This document shows, one piece after another, positions 1-8,789 of a DNA stretch of 64,000 nt. The position numbers and the translations under genes were made by a program. Every line of letters begins with the position of its first letter. Positions within the stretch are counted from its first letter, which is position 1. The DNA comes from Lachnospiraceae bacterium (GTDB lineage Bacteria; Bacillota; Clostridia; Lachnospirales; Lachnospiraceae): assembly GCA_024689465.1 (NCBI GenBank), contig JAILDL010000013.1, positions 1 to 64,000 of the forward strand. The letters run 5' to 3'. The notes beneath the pieces are model-generated. The model did not search any database. It had not been told where the DNA came from and saw only the letters and a list, made by a program, of their open reading frames with translations.

Positions 1-1494
1 GGCCTTGTGAAAAGCAGGGACCTGCAGGGCGGGCATGAGACCATCGTTTCCGTTATCGGAGACGGAGCCCTCACCGGCGGTATGGCATACGAAGCCTTAA
101 ACAACGCTTCCAAGCTGACCACCAACTTTGTCATTGTCTTAAACGATAACAACATGTCCATTTCCGAAAATGTAGGCGGCATGAGCCGGTACCTGAACAG
201 TATCCGTACCGCCAACCCCTACCTGGATCTGAAAGAGGACGTATACAATTCCCTGTTAAATACCAAAAACGGCGATGCCATCATCAAGTACATCCGAAGG
301 GTGAAGAACAATGTGAAGAGCTTTGTGGTTCCCGGTATGTACTTTGAGGAGATGGGAATCACCTATCTGGGCCCTGTGGACGGACACAATGTGGAGGACA
401 TGGTCCGTGTCTTCCAGGAAGCCAAAAGGATCAAGGGTGCCTGCATCGTCCATGTGCGGACCAAAAAGGGAAACGGCTACGAACCGGCGGAGAAGCATCC
501 TGCCAGATTCCACGGCACCGATCCCTTCCAGATCGCCACGGGTCTTCCCACAAAGCCCAGAACCAAGGCCAACTATACGGATATCTTTTCCACGGTGATG
601 GTAAAGCTGGGCAGCAGAGATCCAAAGGTCGTGGCCATTACCGCAGCCATGGCGGACGGAACGGGATTAAAGCGCTTCCGCATAGCCTATCCCGACCGGT
701 TTTTTGATGTGGGGATCGCAGAACAGCATGCCGTGACCTTTGCGGCAGGCCTGGCAGCAGGTGGATTAAAGCCTATCGTGGCGGTGTATTCCTCCTTCCT
801 GCAAAGAGCTTATGACCAGATTCTCCATGACGTGTGCATCCAGAACCTGCCGGTGGTTTTTGCCATCGACCGGGCAGGTCTTGTGGGAAGTGACGGAGAG
901 ACCCATCAGGGCATCTTTGACCTGTCCTATCTTTCCTCCATCCCCAATATGCATATCATGGCCCCCAAGAACAAATGGGAGCTGTCGGATATGCTGAAGT
1001 TTGCCCTGCGCTTTGACGGACCCATTGCCATCCGCTATCCCAGAGGAGAAGCCTATGACGGTCTGGAGATGTTCCGGGCAAAAATCGAGTTCGGCAAGGC
1101 AGAGGTCCTCTATGAAGAAGAGGATATCCTCCTGCTGGCTGTGGGCAGCATGGTAAAAACGGCAGAAGAAGTGCGAAAGCGCTTAAAGGATATGGGCTAT
1201 GCCTGTTCCCTGGTAAACGCCCGCTTTGTAAAGCCCATCGATGCGGATGTGATAAAGGAGCTCCACAGCGACCATAAGCTCATCGTGACCCTGGAGGAAA
1301 ACGTGGAAAGCGGCGGCTACGGAGAAAAGGTGCGGAAGGTCCTGATGGATCTGGACAGTAAGAGCAGACTCCTGACCGTTGCCATTCCCGACGAATATGT
1401 GGAGCACGGCAATGTGGACCTTTTAAAGCAGGAACTGTGTATGGATACCGATTCCATTGTTAAGCGCATTGCCACAGCCTATGTGGGGCTGTGA
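1..1494 (+). CDS. dxs: 1-deoxy-D-xylulose-5-phosphate synthase, C-terminal part (5' end outside window)
   Basis: The enzyme condenses pyruvate and glyceraldehyde 3-phosphate, the first step of the MEP isoprenoid pathway, using thiamine diphosphate. The reading frame is open from base 1, so the start lies upstream; about 120 residues of a usual ~620 are missing. Visible signatures are the ThDP/Mg motif GDGALTGGMAYEALNN, the transketolase segments YSSFLQRAYDQ and DRAGLVGSDGETHQG, and a C-terminal transketolase domain ending in AYVGL. It heads the classic Firmicute order dxs-tlyA-nadK-argR-recN. The gap to tlyA is about 54 bases. Assignment is firm from family motifs and context. Confidence 0.97.
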   Translation, partial: GLVKSRDLQGGHETIVSVIGDGALTGGMAYEALNNASKLTTNFVIVLNDNNMSISENVGGMSRYLNSIRTANPYLDLKEDVYNSLLNTKNGDAIIKYIRRVKNNVKSFVVPGMYFEEMGITYLGPVDGHNVEDMVRVFQEAKRIKGACIVHVRTKKGNGYEPAEKHPARFHGTDPFQIATGLPTKPRTKANYTDIFSTVMVKLGSRDPKVVAITAAMADGTGLKRFRIAYPDRFFDVGIAEQHAVTFAAGLAAGGLKPIVAVYSSFLQRAYDQILHDVCIQNLPVVFAIDRAGLVGSDGETHQGIFDLSYLSSIPNMHIMAPKNKWELSDMLKFALRFDGPIAIRYPRGEAYDGLEMFRAKIEFGKAEVLYEEEDILLLAVGSMVKTAEEVRKRLKDMGYACSLVNARFVKPIDADVIKELHSDHKLIVTLEENVESGGYGEKVRKVLMDLDSKSRLLTVAIPDEYVEHGNVDLLKQELCMDTDSIVKRIATAYVGL

Positions 1495-1548
1495 TCGAAT
1501 ACCTCCGGAAGGAAAAAGGCCGGACGGAGCATTTTCAGAGGATTGTCT

Positions 1549-2445
1549 GTGAAAGAAAGATTGGATGTTTTGCTGGTAGAGCGGGGGCTTGCCCCTTCCC
1601 GGGAGAAAGCCAAGCTTCTCATCATGTCCGGGGACGTGTTCGTCAACGGAAATCGGGAAGATAAAGCAGGGTCAACCTTTGATCCGGAGAAATCCGAGAT
1701 CACCGTAAAGGGAGCGGCGCTGCCCTATGTCAGCAGAGGTGGTTTAAAACTGGAAAAAGCCCTGCAGGTCTTTCCCATTGACCTGACCGGAAAGATCTGT
1801 ATGGATATCGGTGCTTCCACCGGCGGCTTTACGGACTGTATGCTGCAAAACGGGGCTTCAAAAGTGTACAGCATCGACGTAGGCTACGGACAGCTGGACT
1901 GGAAGCTGCGCACCGATGAGCGGGTGGTGTGTATGGAAAAAACCAATTTCCGTCACATGCAGCCGGGGGATCTGGATACGACCCCGGATTTCGCTTCCTG
2001 TGATGTGTCCTTTATCTCTCTGACCAAGATCCTGATCCCGGCCAGAAACCTCCTGAAGGAGGACGGCTATATGGTCTGCCTGATCAAGCCCCAGTTTGAA
2101 GCGGGTAAGGACAAGGTGGGCAAAAAGGGAGTGGTAAGAGACAGTAAGGTTCACCGGGAAGTGGTGGAAAAGATCGTGGATTTTGCCGATATGATCGGAT
2201 TTGCCGTAGAGGGGCTGTCCTTTTCCCCAATCCGCGGACCGGAAGGCAATATTGAATATCTGTTATACCTGCGAAAGGACGGAGCAAAATGCGCCGGCCT
2301 GCAGGAGCTGGACGAGACCGAAGCAAACAGGAAGCTCCATATACTGGAGGAAGAGCACCAGGGAATCTCTCATACGGATCCGAAGATGGCACAGACCATC
2401 CTGGAGAATGTAGAGGGAGCACATGAGGCATTGGACAAGACATGA
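1549..2445 (+). CDS. tlyA: TlyA-family rRNA 2'-O-methyltransferase / hemolysin-like protein
   Basis: TlyA proteins are S-adenosylmethionine-dependent rRNA ribose methyltransferases. The 298-residue protein has an N-terminal S4 RNA-binding domain (about residues 2-60, with LDVLLVERGLAPSREKAK) followed by an FtsJ/RrmJ fold whose SAM motif is MDIGASTGGFTDCML. I prefer the GTG start at 1549, which has AGAGG seven bases upstream; a TTG at 1543 is the alternative. It overlaps nadK by four bases (ATGA). The order dxs-tlyA-nadK is usual in clostridia. Confidence 0.93.
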   Translation: MKERLDVLLVERGLAPSREKAKLLIMSGDVFVNGNREDKAGSTFDPEKSEITVKGAALPYVSRGGLKLEKALQVFPIDLTGKICMDIGASTGGFTDCMLQNGASKVYSIDVGYGQLDWKLRTDERVVCMEKTNFRHMQPGDLDTTPDFASCDVSFISLTKILIPARNLLKEDGYMVCLIKPQFEAGKDKVGKKGVVRDSKVHREVVEKIVDFADMIGFAVEGLSFSPIRGPEGNIEYLLYLRKDGAKCAGLQELDETEANRKLHILEEEHQGISHTDPKMAQTILENVEGAHEALDKT

Positions 2446-3254
2446 AGACATTTTGTGTGATCTCAAACCGGGACAAAGACGTAAACCTGAACCATGCAAA
2501 CCATGTAAAAAAGTATCTGGAATCCAGAGGGTGTGCCTGTTATATTGATTCCGGCGACTACGGCGATATTCCGGTGATCCGGGAGGAGACGGAAGGTGTG
2601 CTGGTCCTTGGCGGCGACGGCACCATGCTGAAAGCGGCCAGAGATCTGGCAGGCTACGGACTGCCCCTTCTGGGGATCAACCTTGGCACCGTAGGGTATC
2701 TTACGGAAGTGGAGATCGGATCCATGGAAAATGCTCTGGATCGCGTGATCCGGGATGAGTATCACATCGAAGAGCGGATGATGCTGGAGGGAAGAGCCAA
2801 AGGTACGGCCATGGCTTTAAATGATATCGTAGTATCCCGTACCGGTCCCCTGCAGATGATGAGCTATAATGTTTATGTAAACGGCCAGTTCTTAAACGGC
2901 TATCAGGCAGACGGGATCATCGTTTCCACGCCTACCGGATCCACCGGCTACAATATGTCCGCCGGCGGGCCTGTGGTGGAGCCCACCGCCAGTATCCTGG
3001 TGGTCACCCCCATCTGTCCCCATACTTTAAATACCCGCAGCATTATCTTATCTCCGGCGGATGAGATCCGTATTGAAGTGCCGGAAGGACGCATGGGTAT
3101 GAAACAGATGCTGCTGGCCTATTTTGACGGCGGCAGTGATATGGTTCTGGAAACCGGTGATTCCCTGACCATTGTACGAAGCAAACGGACGACGAAGATC
3201 ATGCGTCTGTCCCAGATCAGCTTTCTGGAGACCCTCCATAAGAAACTGCAATAA
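2442..3254 (+). CDS. nadK: NAD kinase
   Basis: It phosphorylates NAD to NADP with ATP or polyphosphate in the cytoplasm. The 270-residue protein shows the kinase motif LGGDGTMLKAA and the NAD-binding segment GINLGTVGYLTEVE. The glycine-rich STPTGSTGYNMSAGGP motif, conserved in the family, is intact. The ATG overlaps the tlyA stop codon (ATGA), indicating translational coupling. Length is normal for the clostridial enzyme. Confidence 0.96.
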   Translation: MKTFCVISNRDKDVNLNHANHVKKYLESRGCACYIDSGDYGDIPVIREETEGVLVLGGDGTMLKAARDLAGYGLPLLGINLGTVGYLTEVEIGSMENALDRVIRDEYHIEERMMLEGRAKGTAMALNDIVVSRTGPLQMMSYNVYVNGQFLNGYQADGIIVSTPTGSTGYNMSAGGPVVEPTASILVVTPICPHTLNTRSIILSPADEIRIEVPEGRMGMKQMLLAYFDGGSDMVLETGDSLTIVRSKRTTKIMRLSQISFLETLHKKLQ

Positions 3255-3336
3255 AGAAGCCTTTTATATGCAAGCCGGATGGTTTGCATTCAAAAGATAG
3301 ATGCTGATAGTTTGACTCAGATAAGGAAAGTGAACA

Positions 3337-3786
3337 ATGAAAAAAAGCAGACATGAAAAGATAATGGAACTGGTGGAAGAGTACGATATCGAAACCCAGG
3401 AAGAGCTGGCGGATTTCCTCCAGAAGGCGGGATATCCCGTAACCCAGGCTACCGTTTCCAGAGACATTCGGGAACTGCAGCTGTTAAAGGTTTCCACCGG
3501 AGGCGGCCACCAGAAGTATGTGCTTATGCAGGAACAGCAGGATACCCGGTTTTCCGACCGGTATGTGCGGGTCTTAAAGGAAGGCTTTGTTTCCATGGAT
3601 GCGGCGCAGCAGCTCCTGGTCATCCATACCGTATCCGGTATGGCCATGGCGGTTGCGGCAGCACTGGATGATATGAAACTCCATGAGATCCTTGGTTCCA
3701 TAGCAGGAGACGATACCATCTTCGTAGCCACCAGAAGCAATGAGGATGCTTTGGAAGTCATGCGCAGGATCAAGGAAGCCCTGTAA
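3337..3786 (+). CDS. argR: Arginine repressor ArgR
   Basis: ArgR is a hexameric, arginine-responsive regulator of arginine biosynthesis and catabolism genes. The 149-residue protein has an N-terminal winged helix (residues about 1-75, with VTQATVSRDIRELQLLKV). The C-terminal oligomerisation and arginine-binding domain carries IAGDDTIFVATRS, close to the family core GTIAGDDT. An AAGGAAAG ribosome site precedes the ATG. It sits between nadK and recN as in most Firmicutes. Confidence 0.96.
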   Translation: MKKSRHEKIMELVEEYDIETQEELADFLQKAGYPVTQATVSRDIRELQLLKVSTGGGHQKYVLMQEQQDTRFSDRYVRVLKEGFVSMDAAQQLLVIHTVSGMAMAVAAALDDMKLHEILGSIAGDDTIFVATRSNEDALEVMRRIKEAL

Positions 3787-3839
3787 GAAGAAATAGATCT
3801 TTTGTATGCCCGGAGAGTATACGAAAGGAGATTTGTACC

Positions 3840-5531
3840 ATGTTAACCCGTTTACACGTTCAAAATCTGGCCCTCATTGAGGAAGCGGATGTTGAATTTG
3901 AAGAAGGTCTGAATATCCTGTCCGGAGAGACCGGCGCCGGCAAGTCCATTCTGCTGGGGTCCATGCATCTTGCTCTTGGCGGTAAGGCGGATAAGGACAT
4001 GATCCGTACCGGAGAAGAGAATGCACTGGTGGAACTGGTCTTTCAGTCGGATTCGGAGAGACTGTCCGCTCTGCTGGACGAGATGGAACTGCCAAGGGAA
4101 GAGGACGGAACCCTGCTTCTTACCCGGAAGCTTTCCCAGACCAGGAGCGTACTGAAAGTCAACGGTGAGATCGCAACCGCCAGGCAGGTGCGGGAGATCG
4201 CCGATACCCTGATCAATATCCACGGGCAGCAGGAACATCAGGTGCTGCTGCATAAGCAGGCTCATATGCGCCTGCTGGACAATTATGTGGGAGAGAAGCT
4301 GACACCCATCCTGCAGGAGATCGAGGCAAAACGCAGGCAGTATAAGCAGATCCGGGAAGAGCTGGAAAGCCTTTCCGCAGACAGCCGCATGCGGGAGCGG
4401 GAGATCTCTCTTGCAGAATATGAGATCCGGGAGATCGAGGAAGCGCAGATCACCATAGGAGAAGACGAAGAGATCGAGAGCCGTTACCGGAAGATGGCTT
4501 CCGGGCGCAGGATCATGGAAGCGCTTTCGGAAGTGGAGCAGCTCCTCCTGGAGGACACAGACGGAGCAGCCGGCCGGATCGGCAAAGCCCTGGGACGCAT
4601 GCATACGGCTGCAGAATACGATGAGGATCTGCAGGATCTGCAAAGCCAGTTGACGGACCTGGACGGGATCATGAGCGACTTTGGCAGAAGCCTTTCTGCT
4701 TACATGTCCGATTTTGAATACGATGATGCCTCCATGCGGGAGCTGGAAAAGCGTCTGGATCTTTTAAACCATTTAAAGAGCAAGTACGGGCAGAGCCTGG
4801 AGGATGTGCTTTCCTACGGGGAGGAGCGAAGGGAGAGCCTGGAAAAGCTTCTGCATTTTGAAGAAACAAAAGAAAAACTGGAGCAGGAAACAGAGGATCT
4901 GCATAAGGACCTGTTGAAACTGTGCGGCAAGGCCAGTAAGCTGCGAAAACAGGCTGCCGGTGAGTTTTCCGAGGTGATCAGTGCGGCACTGGCAGATCTT
5001 AACTTTAACCAGACCCGCTTTGAAACAAGGGTTACCCCCAATGAGGAGCAGATCACGGACCAGGGATACGATGAGGTGGAATTTACCATTTCCCTAAATC
5101 CCGGTGAGCCCCTGCTTCCTCTGCAGAACGTAGCAAGCGGCGGAGAGCTGTCCCGTATCATGCTGGCCTTTAAGAGTGTTCTGGCAGACAAGGACGATGT
5201 GGAGACCATGATCTTTGATGAGATCGATGCCGGTATCAGCGGACGGACGGCCTGGAAGGTGGCGGAAAAGCTGGGGGTTCTGGCAGGAGATCGGCAGGTG
5301 ATCTGCATCACCCATCTTCCCCAGATCGCAGCCATGGCGGATGCCCATTTCTATATTGAGAAGACCACCGACGGCAAGAGCAGTATCACCCGGATCTCCC
5401 GGTTAAATGAGGAGACTTCGGTTCGCGAACTTGCAAGACTGCTTGGCTCCGATCAGATCACGGAGGCAGGATTAGCCAATGCATTGGAATTAAAACAGCA
5501 GGCGGAACATACAAAACGCGGAGGGCAGTAG
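3840..5531 (+). CDS. recN: DNA repair protein RecN
   Basis: RecN is an SMC-like ATPase acting early at double-strand breaks. In 563 residues the order is Walker A (GETGAGKSI, about residues 30-38), a long coiled coil, the ABC signature region (SGGELSRIMLAFKS) and Walker B (MIFDEIDAGISG). An AAGGAG site lies upstream of the ATG. glgA follows after four bases, so the two are probably cotranscribed. No LexA box was seen directly upstream. Confidence 0.96.
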   Translation: MLTRLHVQNLALIEEADVEFEEGLNILSGETGAGKSILLGSMHLALGGKADKDMIRTGEENALVELVFQSDSERLSALLDEMELPREEDGTLLLTRKLSQTRSVLKVNGEIATARQVREIADTLINIHGQQEHQVLLHKQAHMRLLDNYVGEKLTPILQEIEAKRRQYKQIREELESLSADSRMREREISLAEYEIREIEEAQITIGEDEEIESRYRKMASGRRIMEALSEVEQLLLEDTDGAAGRIGKALGRMHTAAEYDEDLQDLQSQLTDLDGIMSDFGRSLSAYMSDFEYDDASMRELEKRLDLLNHLKSKYGQSLEDVLSYGEERRESLEKLLHFEETKEKLEQETEDLHKDLLKLCGKASKLRKQAAGEFSEVISAALADLNFNQTRFETRVTPNEEQITDQGYDEVEFTISLNPGEPLLPLQNVASGGELSRIMLAFKSVLADKDDVETMIFDEIDAGISGRTAWKVAEKLGVLAGDRQVICITHLPQIAAMADAHFYIEKTTDGKSSITRISRLNEETSVRELARLLGSDQITEAGLANALELKQQAEHTKRGGQ

Positions 5532-5535
5532 GAAT

Positions 5536-6981
5536 ATGAAAAAAATCTTATTTGCAGCATCGGAAGGAGTTCCTTTTATCAAGACAGGCGGTCTGGCAGA
5601 CGTAGTGGGATCCCTGCCCAAGTGCATCGACAAGCGGTATTTCGATGTGCGGATCATCATGCCCAAATATACCTGCATGAAGCAGGAACTTAAGGACAAG
5701 ATGGTCTACAGGACCCATTTCTACATGGATTTCCACTGGAAGGACGAATATGTGGGCATCCTGGAAGCGGAAGTGGACGGCATCCATTACTACTTTGTGG
5801 ACAATGAGATGTTCTTTGGCGGAGACCGTCCCTACAGCAACGATGCGCTCTATGAGATCAAGAAGTTTACCTTCTTCTCCAAGGCGGTATTATCCGCCCT
5901 GCCACTGATCGACTTCCAGCCGGATCTTATCCACTGCCATGACTGGCAGACCGGTATGATCCCGGTGTATTTAAAAGAGCGGTTCCAGGGAAATCTGTTT
6001 TTCCATGATATCAAGACGGTCATGACCATTCACAACTTAAAGTTCCAGGGACGCTGGGGTGTAAAGGAAGTGCAGGACATTACCGGTCTTTCCGATTACT
6101 ATTTTACCTCCGATAAGCTGGAGAGCTTTAAGGACGGTGATCTGTTAAAGGGTGGTCTGGTATTTGCTGATGCCATCACCACCGTCAGCAAGACCTATGC
6201 GGAGGAGATCAAGACAGACTTTTACGGAGAGCACTTAAACGGCCTCCTTGCTGCCCGCAGCAATGACCTGCGGGGGATCGTCAACGGCATTGACTACGAG
6301 CAGTTTAATCCTATGACCGATGACAAGATCCCCTTCCGGTACGGCCCCATCGACTTCCGCAAGATGAAGCCGAAAAACAAGCGGGCTCTGCAAAAGGAAC
6401 TGGGCCTTCCCGAAAACGAAAAGATCATGATGATCGGTATCGTTTCCCGTTTGACGGACCAGAAGGGCCTGGACCTGATTGCCTATGTGCTGGAAGAACT
6501 GTGCCATGACGAGATCCAGCTGGTGGTTCTGGGAACCGGGGAAGAGCAGTATGAGAACATGTTCCGCTATTTTGCATGGCGGCACGGGGACAAGGTATCT
6601 GCCAACCTGTATTATTCCGATACCCTGGCCAACAAGATCTATGCGGCCTGCGATGCCTATCTGATGCCTTCGTTGTTTGAGCCCTGCGGCTTATCGCAGC
6701 TGATCGCCCTGCGCTATGGTACCGTGCCCATTGTCCGGGAGACCGGCGGCCTGAAGGATACGGTAGAACCTTACAACGAATATGAGAGCACCGGAACAGG
6801 CTTTAGCTTTGCCAACTACAATGCGCATGAGATGATGGCGGCTGTGCGAAGCGCAGAGCGCATCTATTACGATAAGAAGAGAGAATGGAACAAGATGGTG
6901 GACCGGGGCATGGCCATGGATTTCTCCTGGCAGGCTTCCGCAAACCAGTACCAGGAGATGTATGACTGGCTCATCGGTTAA
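5536..6981 (+). CDS. glgA: Glycogen synthase (ADP-glucose type, GT5)
   Basis: It transfers glucose from ADP-glucose to the non-reducing end of alpha-1,4-glucan. The 481-residue protein has the GT5 N-terminal motif KTGGLADVVGSLPK, the HDWQTGM segment, and a C-terminal GT-B half with the active-site stretch SLFEPCGLSQL and the TGGLKDTV motif. A GGAGGG site lies within the end of recN. No other glg genes are in the window, so the glycogen operon is not assembled here. Confidence 0.95.
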   Translation: MKKILFAASEGVPFIKTGGLADVVGSLPKCIDKRYFDVRIIMPKYTCMKQELKDKMVYRTHFYMDFHWKDEYVGILEAEVDGIHYYFVDNEMFFGGDRPYSNDALYEIKKFTFFSKAVLSALPLIDFQPDLIHCHDWQTGMIPVYLKERFQGNLFFHDIKTVMTIHNLKFQGRWGVKEVQDITGLSDYYFTSDKLESFKDGDLLKGGLVFADAITTVSKTYAEEIKTDFYGEHLNGLLAARSNDLRGIVNGIDYEQFNPMTDDKIPFRYGPIDFRKMKPKNKRALQKELGLPENEKIMMIGIVSRLTDQKGLDLIAYVLEELCHDEIQLVVLGTGEEQYENMFRYFAWRHGDKVSANLYYSDTLANKIYAACDAYLMPSLFEPCGLSQLIALRYGTVPIVRETGGLKDTVEPYNEYESTGTGFSFANYNAHEMMAAVRSAERIYYDKKREWNKMVDRGMAMDFSWQASANQYQEMYDWLIG

Positions 6982-6989
6982 GAGCTTTT

Positions 6990-8618
6990 ATGAACGATAA
7001 GAAAGAAACCAACAATTTTATAGCCCAGGCGGGGATCCTGGCCATGGCCGGTATCATCAGCCGTATCATCGGCCTGTTATACCGCTCCCCTTTAACGGGG
7101 ATCATCGGGGATGAAGGAAACGGCTATTATAACTATGCCATCAATATCTATGCGATCATCCTGCTGATCTCCTCCTACAGTATTCCTTCCGCCCTTTCCA
7201 AGCTCATCGCCGGAAAACTGGCATTTAAGGAATACCGGAATGCCCATCGGATCTTTCACTGTACACTGATCTATGTGATCACAGTGGGAGGAATCGCCAG
7301 CTTGTTTGCCTATGTGGCGGCACCGTTTCTGGTGGTTCCCAACGCAGTATCGGTTCTGCGCATCTTTGTGCCGGCCATCTTTCTGTCCGGACTGTGCGGT
7401 GTGCTCCGCGGATATTTCCAGGCCCACAGGACCATGGTGCAGACGTCCATCTCTCAGATCCTGGAGCAGATCGTAAATGCGGCCGTGTCCATCGGGGCAG
7501 CCTATGCTTTGACCAGACTGGTCAAAGACCAGGACGCCACCACCAGAGCCATCTACGGCGCCATGGGAAGTGCCATCGGTACGGGCTCCGGTGTGCTCAT
7601 GGCCCTGCTGTTCATGCTGGCCATGTACGGGATCAACCGGAAGGTGATCCTGAAGAGAGTAAGGAAGGATAAGACCGGAAAACTGGATTCCTACGGGGAT
7701 ATTTTCAAGATGCTGCTCCTCATCGTGACCCCCTTTATCCTGTCTACCTTTATCTATAATTTTTCCACATCCCTGGACCAGACCCTTTATTCCAGGCTGA
7801 TGATGCAGTTAAAAGGCCTTACCCAGGAACAGACGGCCACCTATTACGGTGTGTTCAATACCAAGGCCATCACCATTGTGAATATTCCCATTGCCCTGGC
7901 AACGGCCATGAGTGCCGCCATGATGCCCAATGTTTCCGGGCTCTATGCCCGGGGAGAGATGGAGGCGCTAAAGGAAAAGGTTCGGCAGGCCATCAAGGTT
8001 TCCATGCTGGTGTCGATCCCGGCATCTGTGGGGCTGGCGGTTCTGGCAAAGCCCGTGATGCAGATCCTGTTTCCGCAGAAAGTGTCTCTGGATCTGGCAT
8101 CTGCGTTGCTGTGTGCACTGTCCGTGACCGTGGTCTTTTTCAGCCTTTCGACTTTGACCATGGGGATCTTACAGGGCATCGGAAAGGTAAACGCGCCGGT
8201 GATCCATGCAGCTGTTTCGCTGGTGATCCAGGCCCTTGTCCTGGTCCTGGTGCTGGTATTTACCGATTGGAATCTTTACGGACTGGTGCTGGCCAATATC
8301 ACCTATTCCCTTTTGATGTGTATCCTGAATGAACTTCGCATGCGAAAGGAACTGGGCATAAAGCAGGAGATCCGAAGCACCTTTGTGCGGCCCTTCCTTT
8401 GTGCAGCAGGTATGGGACTGGTGGCAAGAGCCGTGTATGAGGGGCTCTACTTTATCCTTCCCGTAAATCTTCCGGCTGCCATCGTCAGCATTCTGGTTTC
8501 TCTGGTAACCTATCTGATCCTGGTGATCAAAACAAAGACCGTGACAAAAGAGGAACTTCAGGGATTTCCCAAAGGCACAACCCTGGTGGGACTGTGCGAG
8601 AAGTTGCATCTGCTCTAG
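6990..8618 (+). CDS. MOP-superfamily flippase (SpoVB/MurJ-like polysaccharide biosynthesis protein)
   Basis: A 542-residue polytopic membrane protein with about 14 predicted hydrophobic segments, typical of the multidrug/oligosaccharidyl-lipid/polysaccharide exporter superfamily. The N-terminus (AGILAMAGIISRIIGLLYR) matches the SpoVB / lipid II flippase-like branch. In that branch members flip undecaprenyl-linked cell-wall or sporulation intermediates; the exact substrate here is not shown. It follows glgA after eight bases and is likely in the same transcript. Confidence 0.85.
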   Translation: MNDKKETNNFIAQAGILAMAGIISRIIGLLYRSPLTGIIGDEGNGYYNYAINIYAIILLISSYSIPSALSKLIAGKLAFKEYRNAHRIFHCTLIYVITVGGIASLFAYVAAPFLVVPNAVSVLRIFVPAIFLSGLCGVLRGYFQAHRTMVQTSISQILEQIVNAAVSIGAAYALTRLVKDQDATTRAIYGAMGSAIGTGSGVLMALLFMLAMYGINRKVILKRVRKDKTGKLDSYGDIFKMLLLIVTPFILSTFIYNFSTSLDQTLYSRLMMQLKGLTQEQTATYYGVFNTKAITIVNIPIALATAMSAAMMPNVSGLYARGEMEALKEKVRQAIKVSMLVSIPASVGLAVLAKPVMQILFPQKVSLDLASALLCALSVTVVFFSLSTLTMGILQGIGKVNAPVIHAAVSLVIQALVLVLVLVFTDWNLYGLVLANITYSLLMCILNELRMRKELGIKQEIRSTFVRPFLCAAGMGLVARAVYEGLYFILPVNLPAAIVSILVSLVTYLILVIKTKTVTKEELQGFPKGTTLVGLCEKLHLL

Positions 8619-8674
8619 GAAGCATACTCGAGATCGATTTTTTATCAAATGGGATCATTTTGCGTGTTTTTGAT

Positions 8675-8702
8675 TTTACAAATAGACAACAGTTTGTATA
8701 AT
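8675..8702 (+). promoter_or_regulatory. Predicted sigma-A promoter for the EAL-domain gene
   Basis: TTTACA at 8675-8680 and TATAAT at 8697-8702 are separated by 16 bases. They lie about 87 bases upstream of the EAL-domain protein start, in the 171-base gap after the flippase. Confidence 0.65.
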
Positions 8703-8789
8703 AGAAATGAAACTTGCTGTTTTTGGGGGAAAATCGCAGGTATTTCGTATTACAAAAACAAAAATGTGTAGGATACCAGGAGAAAAACT

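Noticed and set aside
3852-4643. 263-codon open frame opposite recN
   Set aside because: It mirrors recN codons on the other strand, has no ribosome site or family motif, and lies wholly within a certain gene. The same applies to the long frames opposite cinA (16535-17416), rimO (14334-15110) and rny (21340-22086).
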